In this document: positions 1 through 5,549 of the stretch, piece by piece | Numbering within the stretch: position 1 is the stretch's first letter | Layout: the number at the start of each line of letters is the position of its first letter | From: Parachlamydiaceae bacterium | Lineage (GTDB): Bacteria; Chlamydiota; Chlamydiia; Chlamydiales; Parachlamydiaceae | Reading direction: 5' to 3' | Assembly (NCBI GenBank): GCA_013817115.1 | Contig: JACDDG010000183.1 | Span: 1 to 5,549, forward strand | DNA: 5,549 nt | The notes under the pieces: generated by a model | Told to the model about the DNA's origin: nothing | Databases searched by the model: none | The model's input: only the letters and a program-made list of their open reading frames with translations | Translations under genes and position numbers: made by a program

Positions 1-240
1 GTTTTTGAGTTCTGCCAAACCCTTGCGAACCCAGTTGTCTGCCCCGCTTACGTTTCTTTCCCTTTTCGTCTTTCGCTAGCTTATCTATATCTAGTTTGGA
101 TTCATTTTGTAGCTTATCGGAAGTTTCCTGATCGTCAGAAATTGAAGAATTCGGTGAAAGGACCCATCTTCATCTGTCTCCCATTTATCGTGATCGTTTG
201 TAGTAGGGGCGTCAAAATTTTCAGCATTGAAATTATTTTA
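1..240 (-). pseudogene. Remnant of an IS66-like transposase (N-terminal part), broken, runs off the left edge
   Basis: I infer a transposase fragment read leftwards on the minus strand. One frame is open from base 169 to base 2 and gives a hydrophilic, lysine/glutamate-rich segment ending in KKRKRGRQLGSQGFGRTQK. This resembles the basic linker ahead of the zinc-binding domain in IS66-family TnpC proteins (GxQPGxxGxGR type). The frame contains no ATG, GTG or TTG codon after its upstream stop (170-172), so it cannot be a gene start. A second minus frame, open from 237 to about 142, also looks protein-like (FDAPTTNDHDKWETDEDGSF). The two could be one coding region broken by a one-base shift near 140-165. 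The opposite strand over 1-240 translates to an implausibly hydrophobic stretch, as expected of an antisense shadow. Family assignment is from memory of the motif and is moderate to weak; the rest of the gene, if present, lies outside the window. Confidence 0.4.
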
Positions 241-243
241 GGG

Positions 244-852
244 ATGATTAACCACTCCACACATCCTCGTTCCTTAATTGGTTTAGAAGAAGCTCATCGT
301 GATGTCCTCAATCATTTAAAGAACATACTTCCTGCTAATTGGAAGATGGTAACACCTCCTGGTCAGCCTAATTCTCAAGATCTTTTTATTTATGATACAG
401 ACATCTTTGAATATGTCGGCGTAAATGTAGCAAAGTATCAAGAAAATTTACCCAAGTCGATTTTTACTCTATTGTTAAAAGAAAAATCTTCTGGCCACAG
501 TTATCGATTTCTTCAATCGCATGTTCCTGGCGGCCCCAATTCAGCAGAGGGGTGCGAAAAATTTGCTAAAGAGGCGTTCAAAAATTATCGTGTTGCAGAA
601 ACAACGGTGTTAATGGGAGACATGAATGCTTCGCCGAGTGAAATCTTGAAGGCTTTGCAGCAGGCATCGATAAACGTTGGGATGAATAAGCAGCCTTACC
701 ACTATGTATCGATTGATTACCCCTCTCATGTGAACACAAACTTAGAGGCTTCTTGGATAGACAATTTTTTTGCATATACTCCAAAATCAGCTAAAAGAAT
801 TCATGCGTCTCATCATTCGGAAGAGATCAGACAGTATAGCGCCCATTATTGA
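244..852 (+). CDS. Endonuclease/exonuclease/phosphatase (EEP) domain protein, 5'-truncated and probably decaying
   Basis: EEP-fold enzymes are metal-dependent phosphodiesterases or nucleases (DNase I, exonuclease III, sphingomyelinase type). Family landmarks appear in order, numbered from ATG 244: IGLEEAH (residues 12-18, in place of the catalytic Q-E), FIYDTDIF (48-55), SHVPGG (92-97), the signature LMGDMNASP (123-131), SHVNTN (161-166) and WIDNFFAY (171-178). The final S-D-H motif is represented only by S-A-H, three residues before the end, so the catalytic Asp is missing. The N-terminal Asn motif is also not convincing. The frame is open leftwards to base 1 (a TTG at 142 is another possible start), but that part lies opposite the transposase-like remnant. 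ATG 244 is the first ATG and has no well-spaced Shine-Dalgarno. From 244 the product is 202 residues, shorter than a usual EEP domain of about 250. Substrate cannot be told from sequence. Most likely a fragment left after a rearrangement. Confidence 0.6.
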   Translation: MINHSTHPRSLIGLEEAHRDVLNHLKNILPANWKMVTPPGQPNSQDLFIYDTDIFEYVGVNVAKYQENLPKSIFTLLLKEKSSGHSYRFLQSHVPGGPNSAEGCEKFAKEAFKNYRVAETTVLMGDMNASPSEILKALQQASINVGMNKQPYHYVSIDYPSHVNTNLEASWIDNFFAYTPKSAKRIHASHHSEEIRQYSAHY

Positions 853-909
853 GCTTTTTAAAAGCTATAGCACCAACGGCGAAAAATAACATCGAGTTTG
901 GCCTGTACC

Positions 910-1031
910 CCTTAAAGACAAAGGACCATAAAGACTCCAAGGACCTCATCGACACGAATGCATAGCAACTAAGAAGCGATAAAAGATGTCGTTACGGTCA
1001 TTGGGGCAGTTATTGTCCTTTGTCTTTAAGG
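910..1031. repeat. Inverted repeat, 17-bp perfect arms, 88-base spacer
   Basis: Bases 910-926 (CCTTAAAGACAAAGGAC) are the exact reverse complement of 1015-1031. Part of the right arm is repeated directly just outside it: GTCCTTTGT occurs at 1015-1023 and again at 1031-1039. No target-site duplication is visible next to the arms. Could be a small non-autonomous element or a decayed repeat array that folded back by inversion; no function is assigned. Confidence 0.7.
912..956 (+). repeat. Five degenerate 9-base tandem units
   Basis: Read in steps of nine from 912: TTAAAGACA, AAGGACCAT, AAAGACTCC, AAGGACCTC, ATCGACACG. The core is A-A-R-G-A-C in the middle units, with the sixth base always C apart from phase drift in the first unit. 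In one plus frame this reads as a K-D-x tripeptide repeat (KTKDHKDSKDLIDT) and ends at a stop at 963-965. The periodicity is seen directly; whether it was ever translated is unknown. Confidence 0.5.
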
Positions 1032-1125
1032 TCCTTTGTTCTTGCCATTATTACGAATTCTATGTGCACGTTTCTTGCACTATCACTGCTGGCTTGACAC
1101 ATTCTTTATTTTTATAATTTTCCCA

Positions 1126-1154
1126 TTGAACTTCGATGTTCTTTGTTATAAGAT
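1126..1154 (+). promoter_or_regulatory. Possible promoter for the 1221-2171 gene
   Basis: TTGAAC at 1126-1131 lies 17 bases before TAAGAT at 1149-1154, a sigma-70-like arrangement with 5/6 and 4/6 matches. An overlapping alternative -10 is TATAAG at 1147-1152 with a 15-base spacer. A start near 1161 would give a leader of about 60 bases. In such AT-rich DNA chance matches are common, so this is tentative. Confidence 0.3.
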
Positions 1155-1220
1155 AGCTAGTTACGTCAATTCCCGTGGAAGAATAAAAAGGCCTTTTAAC
1201 GCCATAGATAAATAAAGTTT

Positions 1221-2171
1221 ATGCAATTTATCATCGATGAAGGAATATCAGAGTCTACTGCTGCCTTCAAATCATTTTTGGTGTGGCTGGGAACCCGCCC
1301 AAGAAACTTTATATTTTTATCAAAAGTACATCCTGGTATTCCGGATATCGAAATTATTGATAAATTGTTGCCTAAATATCAAAATCTACTGACTCATGAT
1401 AGAGTGTTACATAATCGTGCCATAGCTGAAGGCTTTAAGTCTTTAACTCTCGATACAAATGGAAATTTAACCAACAAATCCTTGCCGGGCATTAAACTAA
1501 AAAAATTGCAGCCTCCAAGCATGAGGAAGGAAATTGAAGAAAATTACTTGCAAAAACCTTCTGATGAAGTGTGCTTATTAAATAGTCGACTCTTGAACAG
1601 CTTCTCTCAAAAATGCATTGAGAAGATTCGAACTAAACGTCGTCGCATCCGCAGTTATTTTGGCGATGTTGCAAATATCGCTAGCATCGATTTTACAATC
1701 GCTTCAGAGAACATTTCAAAGGCTGTGATAGGAGGATATTTCCTTAAAATCAATGCACGAAAATCTTTGAAAGCATTGATGCATGCGAGCGAAGGATATT
1801 GTTTAGATGAAACTTGTGCTCATATTCTCAGCCCAATTTTTTATGCCCTGTCTTATTTATACTGCTTACATCTCACCCAAGTGCCTGTTACACTTTATAT
1901 CACCTGTCCACAGGCGCTAGAGCTCTGCAAAACTCTTAAAACAATAGGGACTGTTCAAGACAATCCTGTTAAGCAAAGTGTACAACTTTTGTTGCTCCAT
2001 CTCACCAATGTTGAATTTATGCCGTGTGTAAAGGGACCTTTTTTTGAGCGAATACAAGCCAAGCTCGATCAAATGAAGCATAGAAAAACAAATGAACTTG
2101 TTACCGTTGACTTTAAGGCAATGGCCGACGTCTTTTTGAATCCTAACATTGTGAATTCCATGAAATGCTGA
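1221..2171 (+). CDS. Hypothetical protein with N-terminal PIN-like domain and possible RNase H-like C-terminal part
   Basis: The 316-residue product starts at ATG 1221; there is no clear Shine-Dalgarno (AT-rich bases precede the ATG). Residues 1-90 fit the PIN-like DUF5615/Mut7-C type: MQFIIDEG with acidic D6-E7 at the end of strand 1, HPGIPDIEIID with D42-E44, then LLTHDR with D60. These are the positions where such domains bind metal for RNA cleavage. Residues 100-145 form a basic linker ending in KIRTKRRRIRSYF. From about 153 on, SIDFTIASE, GGYFLKI, a helical stretch IFYALSYLYCLHL and VTLYITCPQALELCKTL run in the strand-strand-strand-helix-strand order of an RNase H-like fold with one candidate acidic residue (D157); this part is a guess. 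Other residues are ordinary, with no signal peptide and no clear membrane segment. The gene stands alone among broken genes, yet its frame is intact, which suggests it is kept. A role in RNA cleavage, perhaps toxin-like or RNA-processing, is an inference. Confidence 0.7.
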   Translation: MQFIIDEGISESTAAFKSFLVWLGTRPRNFIFLSKVHPGIPDIEIIDKLLPKYQNLLTHDRVLHNRAIAEGFKSLTLDTNGNLTNKSLPGIKLKKLQPPSMRKEIEENYLQKPSDEVCLLNSRLLNSFSQKCIEKIRTKRRRIRSYFGDVANIASIDFTIASENISKAVIGGYFLKINARKSLKALMHASEGYCLDETCAHILSPIFYALSYLYCLHLTQVPVTLYITCPQALELCKTLKTIGTVQDNPVKQSVQLLLLHLTNVEFMPCVKGPFFERIQAKLDQMKHRKTNELVTVDFKAMADVFLNPNIVNSMKC

Positions 2172-2196
2172 AATAATTTTCAAATTAATTATGCGG

Positions 2197-2222
2197 CTAT
2201 CAACATATCATTTCTTTGATAG
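2197..2222 (+). terminator. Weak hairpin after the 1221-2171 gene
   Basis: CTATCAA (2197-2203) pairs with TTGATAG (2216-2222) around a 12-base loop, 25 bases past the stop codon. No run of T follows, so it is a poor intrinsic terminator and may be only a 3' stabilising hairpin. Confidence 0.2.
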
Positions 2223-2241
2223 AAATCTTCAGTAATTTATT

Positions 2242-2439
2242 TCACAATTCCCAATACCCCTTTTTTTTGGACCCTGAGCGCTGCAAAATTCCTAAAGATT
2301 TAAGTTTTTGAATGTTTCTTTTAAGGCAACCATTGCGATGATCAATAAATTGGATTTGAGGCCAATCCTGTAACGCGCGTCTTACCCCAGTTCCTAGTCC
2401 TCTATAGGGAATGCACGGCATTGTAATCATGCTAGTCAC
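2242..2439 (-). pseudogene. 3' remnant of an AlbA/RecG-type ATP-binding transcriptional regulator
   Basis: The 65-codon frame begins directly after a stop (2440-2442) at a GTG, with an ATG three codons on. Residues 9-37 (CIPYRGLGTGVRRALQDWP, then FIDHRNGC) match the end of the HATPase-like module found in the family annotated as RecG-like helicase-related, AlbA_2 or divergent-AAA regulators, where the PYRG(L/I)GTG motif is typical. Residues 40-65 (RNIQKLKSLGILQR, then GSKKKGYWEL) match the last helix and wing of the C-terminal winged-helix domain of the same family. The segment that normally joins them, the first half of the winged helix, is missing, and so is the whole N-terminal part. Full-length members have about 400-500 residues. 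This is a deletion remnant, most likely not functional. Family recognition is by motif memory. Confidence 0.6.
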
Positions 2440-2458
2440 TTAATTTTATTTTTAAAAT

Positions 2459-2577
2459 TTATGCAGCCAAAAACTTAGCCTGAAAATCATTTGTAGCCCA
2501 CAGCCCACAGCAAGCGATAGCGCAGCTATGGGTATGGTTTAATAACTATGGTTCCCCGGCAGGGAACCTCTTTTTTT
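2459..2577 (+). repeat. Structured element, copy A (ends in an intrinsic terminator)
   Basis: Copy A reads left to right and is related to copy B on the opposite strand (2839-2951). The first 42 bases (2459-2500, TTATGCAGC to GTAGCCCA) match copy B at 36 positions with one single-base gap. After a variable part, GCAGCTATGxGTATG is shared (2522-2536), and both end in a stem-loop followed by T-C-T-run. Copy A carries a 7-base tandem duplication (AGCCCAC at 2495-2501 and 2502-2508) that B lacks. It could be a small RNA gene or a terminal repeat of a mobile cassette; no database family is recognised. Confidence 0.65.
2550..2577 (+). terminator. Strong intrinsic terminator at the end of copy A
   Basis: GGTTCCC (2550-2556) pairs with GGGAACC (2562-2568) over a 5-base loop, followed by TC and seven T (2571-2577). 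No protein gene reads into it in the plus direction from nearby: the closest plus gene stops at 2171. It therefore most naturally terminates a transcript of copy A itself. Confidence 0.8.
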
Positions 2578-2838
2578 GCATCCATCTTCTTAACAAAAAA
2601 TATTTGTGGAATTTTTTCACACTTAAACCTTTAATTGAAATCTTATCTTAAACTTGCAGGGTTTTTAACATCCCGATTTTCAAGCAACCTTGAGTTACAG
2701 GTTTTCAAACATATTAATCCACGCAATTTGATCACCTAAAAATCGCAAACCTTTTATCACGAAAGACATCGAACCCCACCTACATGGCTATAGAACATTC
2801 TAGCAAAGAGAATTTGAGGATAACTTTATGGGGGCGGT
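2578..2838. other. Core between the two inverted elements, nothing recognised
   Basis: These 261 AT-rich bases show no open frame worth calling, no tRNA-like fold and no obvious repeat. Both flanking terminators point into this stretch, so it is insulated from transcription from either element. Confidence 0.5.
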
Positions 2839-2863
2839 AAAAAGAAGTCCCCTTCAGGGGACT
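2839..2863 (-). terminator. Intrinsic terminator at the end of copy B
   Basis: On the minus strand AGTCCCC pairs with GGGGACT over the tetraloop TGAA (2863-2846), followed by TC and five T (2843-2839). Compared with copy A, the stem differs at two pairs (G-C to A-T at the base, T-A to C-G at the fourth pair) with pairing kept in both. Confidence 0.75.
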
Positions 2864-2951
2864 CAAGCATATTATATCATACTCATAGCTGCAGCTGAAG
2901 CTTTGCAATGGGCTACAAAATGATTGCCAGGTTATGCTTTTAGCTGCATAA
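2839..2951 (-). repeat. Structured element, copy B (inverted relative to copy A)
   Basis: Reads right to left. It begins TTATGCAGC (2951-2943) and shares AATCATTT and GTAGCCCA with copy A, then GCAGCTATGAGTATG, and ends in the terminator listed separately. Its 5' end can fold by itself: GTTATGC (2952-2946) pairs with GCATAAC seven bases long over an 8-base loop; copy A has lost this pairing. A perfect extended -10 (TGATATAAT, 2879-2871) sits only seven bases before the terminator stem. Confidence 0.65.
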
Positions 2952-3077
2952 CGTAATCAAAAATAAGACTAAATAGATGCATGAGTGGAATAACGTGCTA
3001 CATTTTATTATCGAAATCCAAAAAAGGTATAAATAACTTTCTGGACAAATTCTATAAATACCTCAAAAAAAATCACC

Positions 3078-3107
3078 AAAAAAAACCTAAGCCAACAAAA
3101 GCTTAGG
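3078..3107 (-). terminator. Intrinsic terminator after tRNA-Leu
   Basis: On the minus strand CCTAAGC (3107-3101) pairs with GCTTAGG (3092-3086) over an 8-base loop, followed by eight T (3085-3078). It lies 17 bases past the 3' end of the tRNA and would end its transcript. The plus strand has no T run after the stem, so it works in one direction only. Confidence 0.85.
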
Positions 3108-3124
3108 TCCAAAAAAGTAAAAGA

Positions 3125-3207
3125 TGCTCGAAGCCGGACTCGAACCGGCACGGGATTGCTCCCAAGGGATTTTAAGTCCCTAGTGTCTACCATTTCACCA
3201 TTCGAGC
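3125..3207 (-). tRNA. tRNA-Leu, anticodon UAA
   Basis: A full class II cloverleaf can be drawn on the minus strand. The acceptor stem GCTCGAA (3207-3201) pairs with TTCGAGC (3132-3126), and the discriminator base is A at 3125. The D stem is GTG/CAC. The anticodon stem AGGGA/TCCCT holds the loop CTTAAAA, giving anticodon TAA, which reads UUA (and UUG by wobble) leucine codons. The long variable arm has stem GGGA/TCCC, as expected for leucine. The T arm is GCCGG-TTCGAGT-CCGGC. CCA is not encoded (TCTT follows), so it must be added by nucleotidyltransferase. Length is 83 bases without CCA. Confidence 0.97.
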
Positions 3208-3216
3208 ATTAAGAAG

Positions 3217-3248
3217 AAGGTTACCGTAGAAAGTGTTACGATAACCTT
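3217..3248 (-). terminator. Hairpin between the acidic-protein gene and tRNA-Leu
   Basis: A 12-pair stem with one C-A mismatch (3217-3228 with 3237-3248) and an 8-base loop lies 72 bases beyond the stop at 3320 on the minus strand. The T tract on the minus side is imperfect (CTTCTT), while the plus side has five T. It may end the gapA transcript or be part of the tRNA precursor leader; a minus-strand terminator is the likelier reading because no plus-strand gene leads into it. Confidence 0.4.
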
Positions 3249-3267
3249 TTTCCCACTTCTTAGTCAA
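3238..3267 (-). promoter_or_regulatory. Possible promoter of tRNA-Leu
   Basis: On the minus strand TTGACT (3267-3262) is followed after 18 bases by TATCGT (3243-3238). The -35 matches 5/6, the -10 matches 4/6. A start near 3231 would leave a leader of about 24 bases before the tRNA. The -10 lies inside the hairpin stem at 3217-3248, so the hairpin could form only in read-through transcripts from upstream. Confidence 0.4.
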
Positions 3268-3281
3268 TAGGATTTAACACT

Positions 3282-3302
3282 ATTTGCAAAAAAATTGCAA
3301 AT
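3282..3302. repeat. Perfect 8-bp inverted repeat just past a stop codon
   Basis: ATTTGCAA (3282-3289), five A, then TTGCAAAT (3295-3302). It lies 18 bases after the end of the acidic-protein gene on the minus strand. It is AT-rich with no T run after it, so it could be a weak 3' hairpin or a protein-binding site. Confidence 0.45.
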
Positions 3303-3319
3303 AACGCCCCCAAACACAC

Positions 3320-4684
3320 CTATGAAGCACCATTAGACTTGCCATTAATATCTTCATCTGACACATGATCATTTGATGTGCTCTCTAAATGATTCGACAA
3401 AGGGAACTCATCTTCAAAGTTGTCAAATGGTAGCGAGAAATCATCATCACCCGCAACCACAAAGAATGGCTCTTCGACCGGCAACATAAGGTGCTCTTCA
3501 GGAATTGCTTTAAATATCATCGGAGATTCCTCAACCGCAGAAACGACTTCTTCTTTAAGCGGCAATTCATCAATTACATCATCTACAGAAACATAGCCCG
3601 CTGCATGCGGCACATGATGTATCACTTCAGGTGATTTGTCATGAGACATTTCAACAAAATCTGCAGAAGTATTATGTCCCGCTAATGGCCCATTTAAACT
3701 ACCATATACAGGATAATCCAGAGACATCTCAGGAATGTGAATCTCATCGTCATGATCACTTATTCCTTCATGCAGAACTTGCCTATGTAAATGATCATCA
3801 GATTCTGACTTATAACCAGATTCATGCCCGTCTCTTTCGCTTGCAATCTTTTCGCTTCCTTCGTTTCCCTCATTTTCTTCATCTTCTTTGCCTTCGTCTT
3901 CAGAATCATCGTTAAATTCAACAGAGTCGTCTTCCTTCGAGAAAAAAGCACCTTTAAAAAGAACGTTGTCTTTATAACGCGCAATCGTTTCGGATATAAG
4001 ATTAGGCGGCGGTGAAAGCAGACTAGATAGCATCGCTGAAGCAGGAACCCCAGAAGAGGAATTTCCCGGTTCATCTTTAATCAAATGAGGAGCTGGCAAT
4101 TCAATTCTACCTGATTCAGGCGAAAATTTATCTACACCGTCTACACCTTCAACATCTTCTTCACAGGTCTTTTCTCCCTCGTCATCTTTTCCGCGACGAC
4201 GACGATGGTTACGTCGTCTATCACGTTTTTTATCTAGACGCAAATCAGTCTTCGAATCTGTAGGGGTAGCTTCCTCAGGCAATGCTACTGCTTGAGGCTG
4301 TAGGTGTGGCACATTCTGGTGCACAGCTTGTTTTTCAGGCAAAGGAGCATGTCTCGGCTCTGCCTTTGAGGTTGAAATGTCACGTCCTGCATTCAAGGGC
4401 GCTTCGCGTCCTCCGGCAATTTTAATGGCACGATCGATTCCTACATTTTTTAAGAGCAGGCGTGTTTCACGCACTTCTAAAATTTCGTAATCAGTCACTG
4501 GTACCAAAAAAGCCTTAGGGCGTTCACGAGAGCGAAAAAATAGTGCACTTCCGAAGGTTACAACTTCGACAGCATCTACAAAATGCTCTTCTTGCCCTGA
4601 ACTTTTACTGCTGCGGACGACTAGAGTACACCCCTCTTTAGGGGTGATGACAGATTCAATAATTGGTTCACGAGTAAAATCCAC
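3320..4684 (-). CDS. Conserved hypothetical acidic protein encoded downstream of gapA (CT504-like position)
   Basis: The function is unknown. The 454-residue product has three parts. Residues 1-95 form a compact, regular domain (EPIIESVITPKEGCTLVVRS, FVDAVEVVTFGSALFFRS, RPKAFLVPVTDYEILEVRE) that looks beta-rich and conserved. Residues 96-220 are a proline/alanine linker with a strongly basic patch (KKRDRRRNHRRRRGK, 152-166), which could bind nucleic acid. Residues 221-249 hold a further ordered island (SSLLSPPPNLISETIARYKD). The rest is highly acidic and likely disordered (runs of D/E at 251-276). No signal peptide or membrane helix is seen. GTG 4684 is the first possible start after an in-frame stop at 4691-4693; no in-frame Met occurs before residue 219, and the ribosome site is weak. 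The 27-base gap from gapA suggests co-transcription. In C. trachomatis an uncharacterised gene, CT504, sits at this place beside gapA (CT505); homology is likely but unverified. Confidence 0.8.
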   Translation of the reverse strand: MDFTREPIIESVITPKEGCTLVVRSSKSSGQEEHFVDAVEVVTFGSALFFRSRERPKAFLVPVTDYEILEVRETRLLLKNVGIDRAIKIAGGREAPLNAGRDISTSKAEPRHAPLPEKQAVHQNVPHLQPQAVALPEEATPTDSKTDLRLDKKRDRRRNHRRRRGKDDEGEKTCEEDVEGVDGVDKFSPESGRIELPAPHLIKDEPGNSSSGVPASAMLSSLLSPPPNLISETIARYKDNVLFKGAFFSKEDDSVEFNDDSEDEGKEDEENEGNEGSEKIASERDGHESGYKSESDDHLHRQVLHEGISDHDDEIHIPEMSLDYPVYGSLNGPLAGHNTSADFVEMSHDKSPEVIHHVPHAAGYVSVDDVIDELPLKEEVVSAVEESPMIFKAIPEEHLMLPVEEPFFVVAGDDDFSLPFDNFEDEFPLSNHLESTSNDHVSDEDINGKSNGAS

Positions 4685-4711
4685 GTTTAATTATTCCAAA
4701 GTTAAGGGGTT

Positions 4712-5549
<838 letters not shown>

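Larger units (their letters stand above)
853..1220. other. Intergenic spacer, 368 bases, no gene recognised
   Basis: No convincing coding frame is present. The first bases hold a short A/T palindrome right after the stop codon (852-866). Two further frames continue from the end of the EEP gene for short distances (stops at 887-889 and at the TAG at 963-965), one of them with a plausible EEP C-terminus (see findings). The middle carries an inverted repeat and 9-base tandem units, listed separately. The last 130 bases are AT-rich and contain promoter-like hexamers ahead of the gene starting at 1221. Confidence 0.6.

Noticed and set aside
578..784. Minus-strand open frame of 68 codons
   Set aside because: It lies wholly opposite the EEP domain, has no family motif and looks like a shadow.
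1094..1118. Perfect TTGACA (1094-1099) and perfect TATAAT (1113-1118)
   Set aside because: They are only 13 bases apart, too close for a sigma-70 promoter; in this AT-rich stretch both can occur by chance. The pair at 1126-1154 has better spacing.
1917..2183. Minus-strand open frame of 88 codons
   Set aside because: Antisense to the end of the PIN-like protein gene; composition is typical of a shadow frame.
2459..2951. CRISPR or retron interpretation of the paired elements
   Set aside because: There are only two copies, in opposite orientation, with no regular spacers and no reverse transcriptase or Cas gene in the window.
3026..3063. AGGTAT...ATACCT inverted repeat with T run on the minus strand
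   Set aside because: Only six pairs around a loop of more than 20 bases, and the strong terminator at 3078-3107 lies just before it.
3008..3193. Minus-strand open frame of 61 codons
   Set aside because: It runs through the tRNA-Leu and its terminator, so it is not a protein gene.
3631..4074. Several plus and minus open frames inside the acidic-protein gene
   Set aside because: Long alternate frames are expected in low-complexity acidic coding sequence; none has a recognisable domain or start signal.

Overview
The window looks like a piece of a chlamydia-like (Parachlamydiaceae-type) bacterial chromosome. This rests on the AT-rich composition, on an E. coli GapA-type gapA followed by an acidic protein of unknown function (in Chlamydia trachomatis the gene after gapA, CT505, is the uncharacterised CT504; recalled, not searched), and on the mix of decayed accessory genes. 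The assignment is an inference.

Right third (about 3080-5549, all on the minus strand) is housekeeping. A gapA gene, cut by the window edge, is followed after 27 bases by a 454-codon gene for a protein with a compact N-terminal domain, an arginine-rich patch and a long acidic tail. Then come a tRNA-Leu (anticodon UAA) and a strong intrinsic terminator. gapA and the acidic protein gene probably form one transcription unit. The tRNA may have its own promoter, which overlaps a hairpin in the 113-base spacer.

Left two thirds (1-3080) is a gene-poor, decayed region. The left edge carries, on the minus strand, a start-less reading frame resembling the N-terminal part of an IS66-like transposase. 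Facing it on the plus strand is an endonuclease/exonuclease/phosphatase (EEP) domain gene that lacks a convincing 5' end and seems to have lost its last catalytic motif and its frame at the 3' end. A 368-base spacer follows, with a 17-bp inverted repeat and 9-base tandem units. The only apparently intact gene here (1221-2171) encodes a 316-residue protein with an N-terminal PIN-like (DUF5615/Mut7-C-like) domain and a C-terminal part that may have an RNase H-like fold. Next is a remnant of an AlbA/RecG-type ATP-binding regulator (2242-2439, minus).

The most unusual object is a pair of related elements of about 115 bp at 2459-2577 (plus) and 2839-2951 (minus). They face each other across a 261-base core. 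Each ends in an intrinsic-terminator hairpin, and two of the seven stem pairs differ between copies by compensatory changes. This could be a pair of small RNA genes, or a mobile cassette whose long inverted ends carry terminators.
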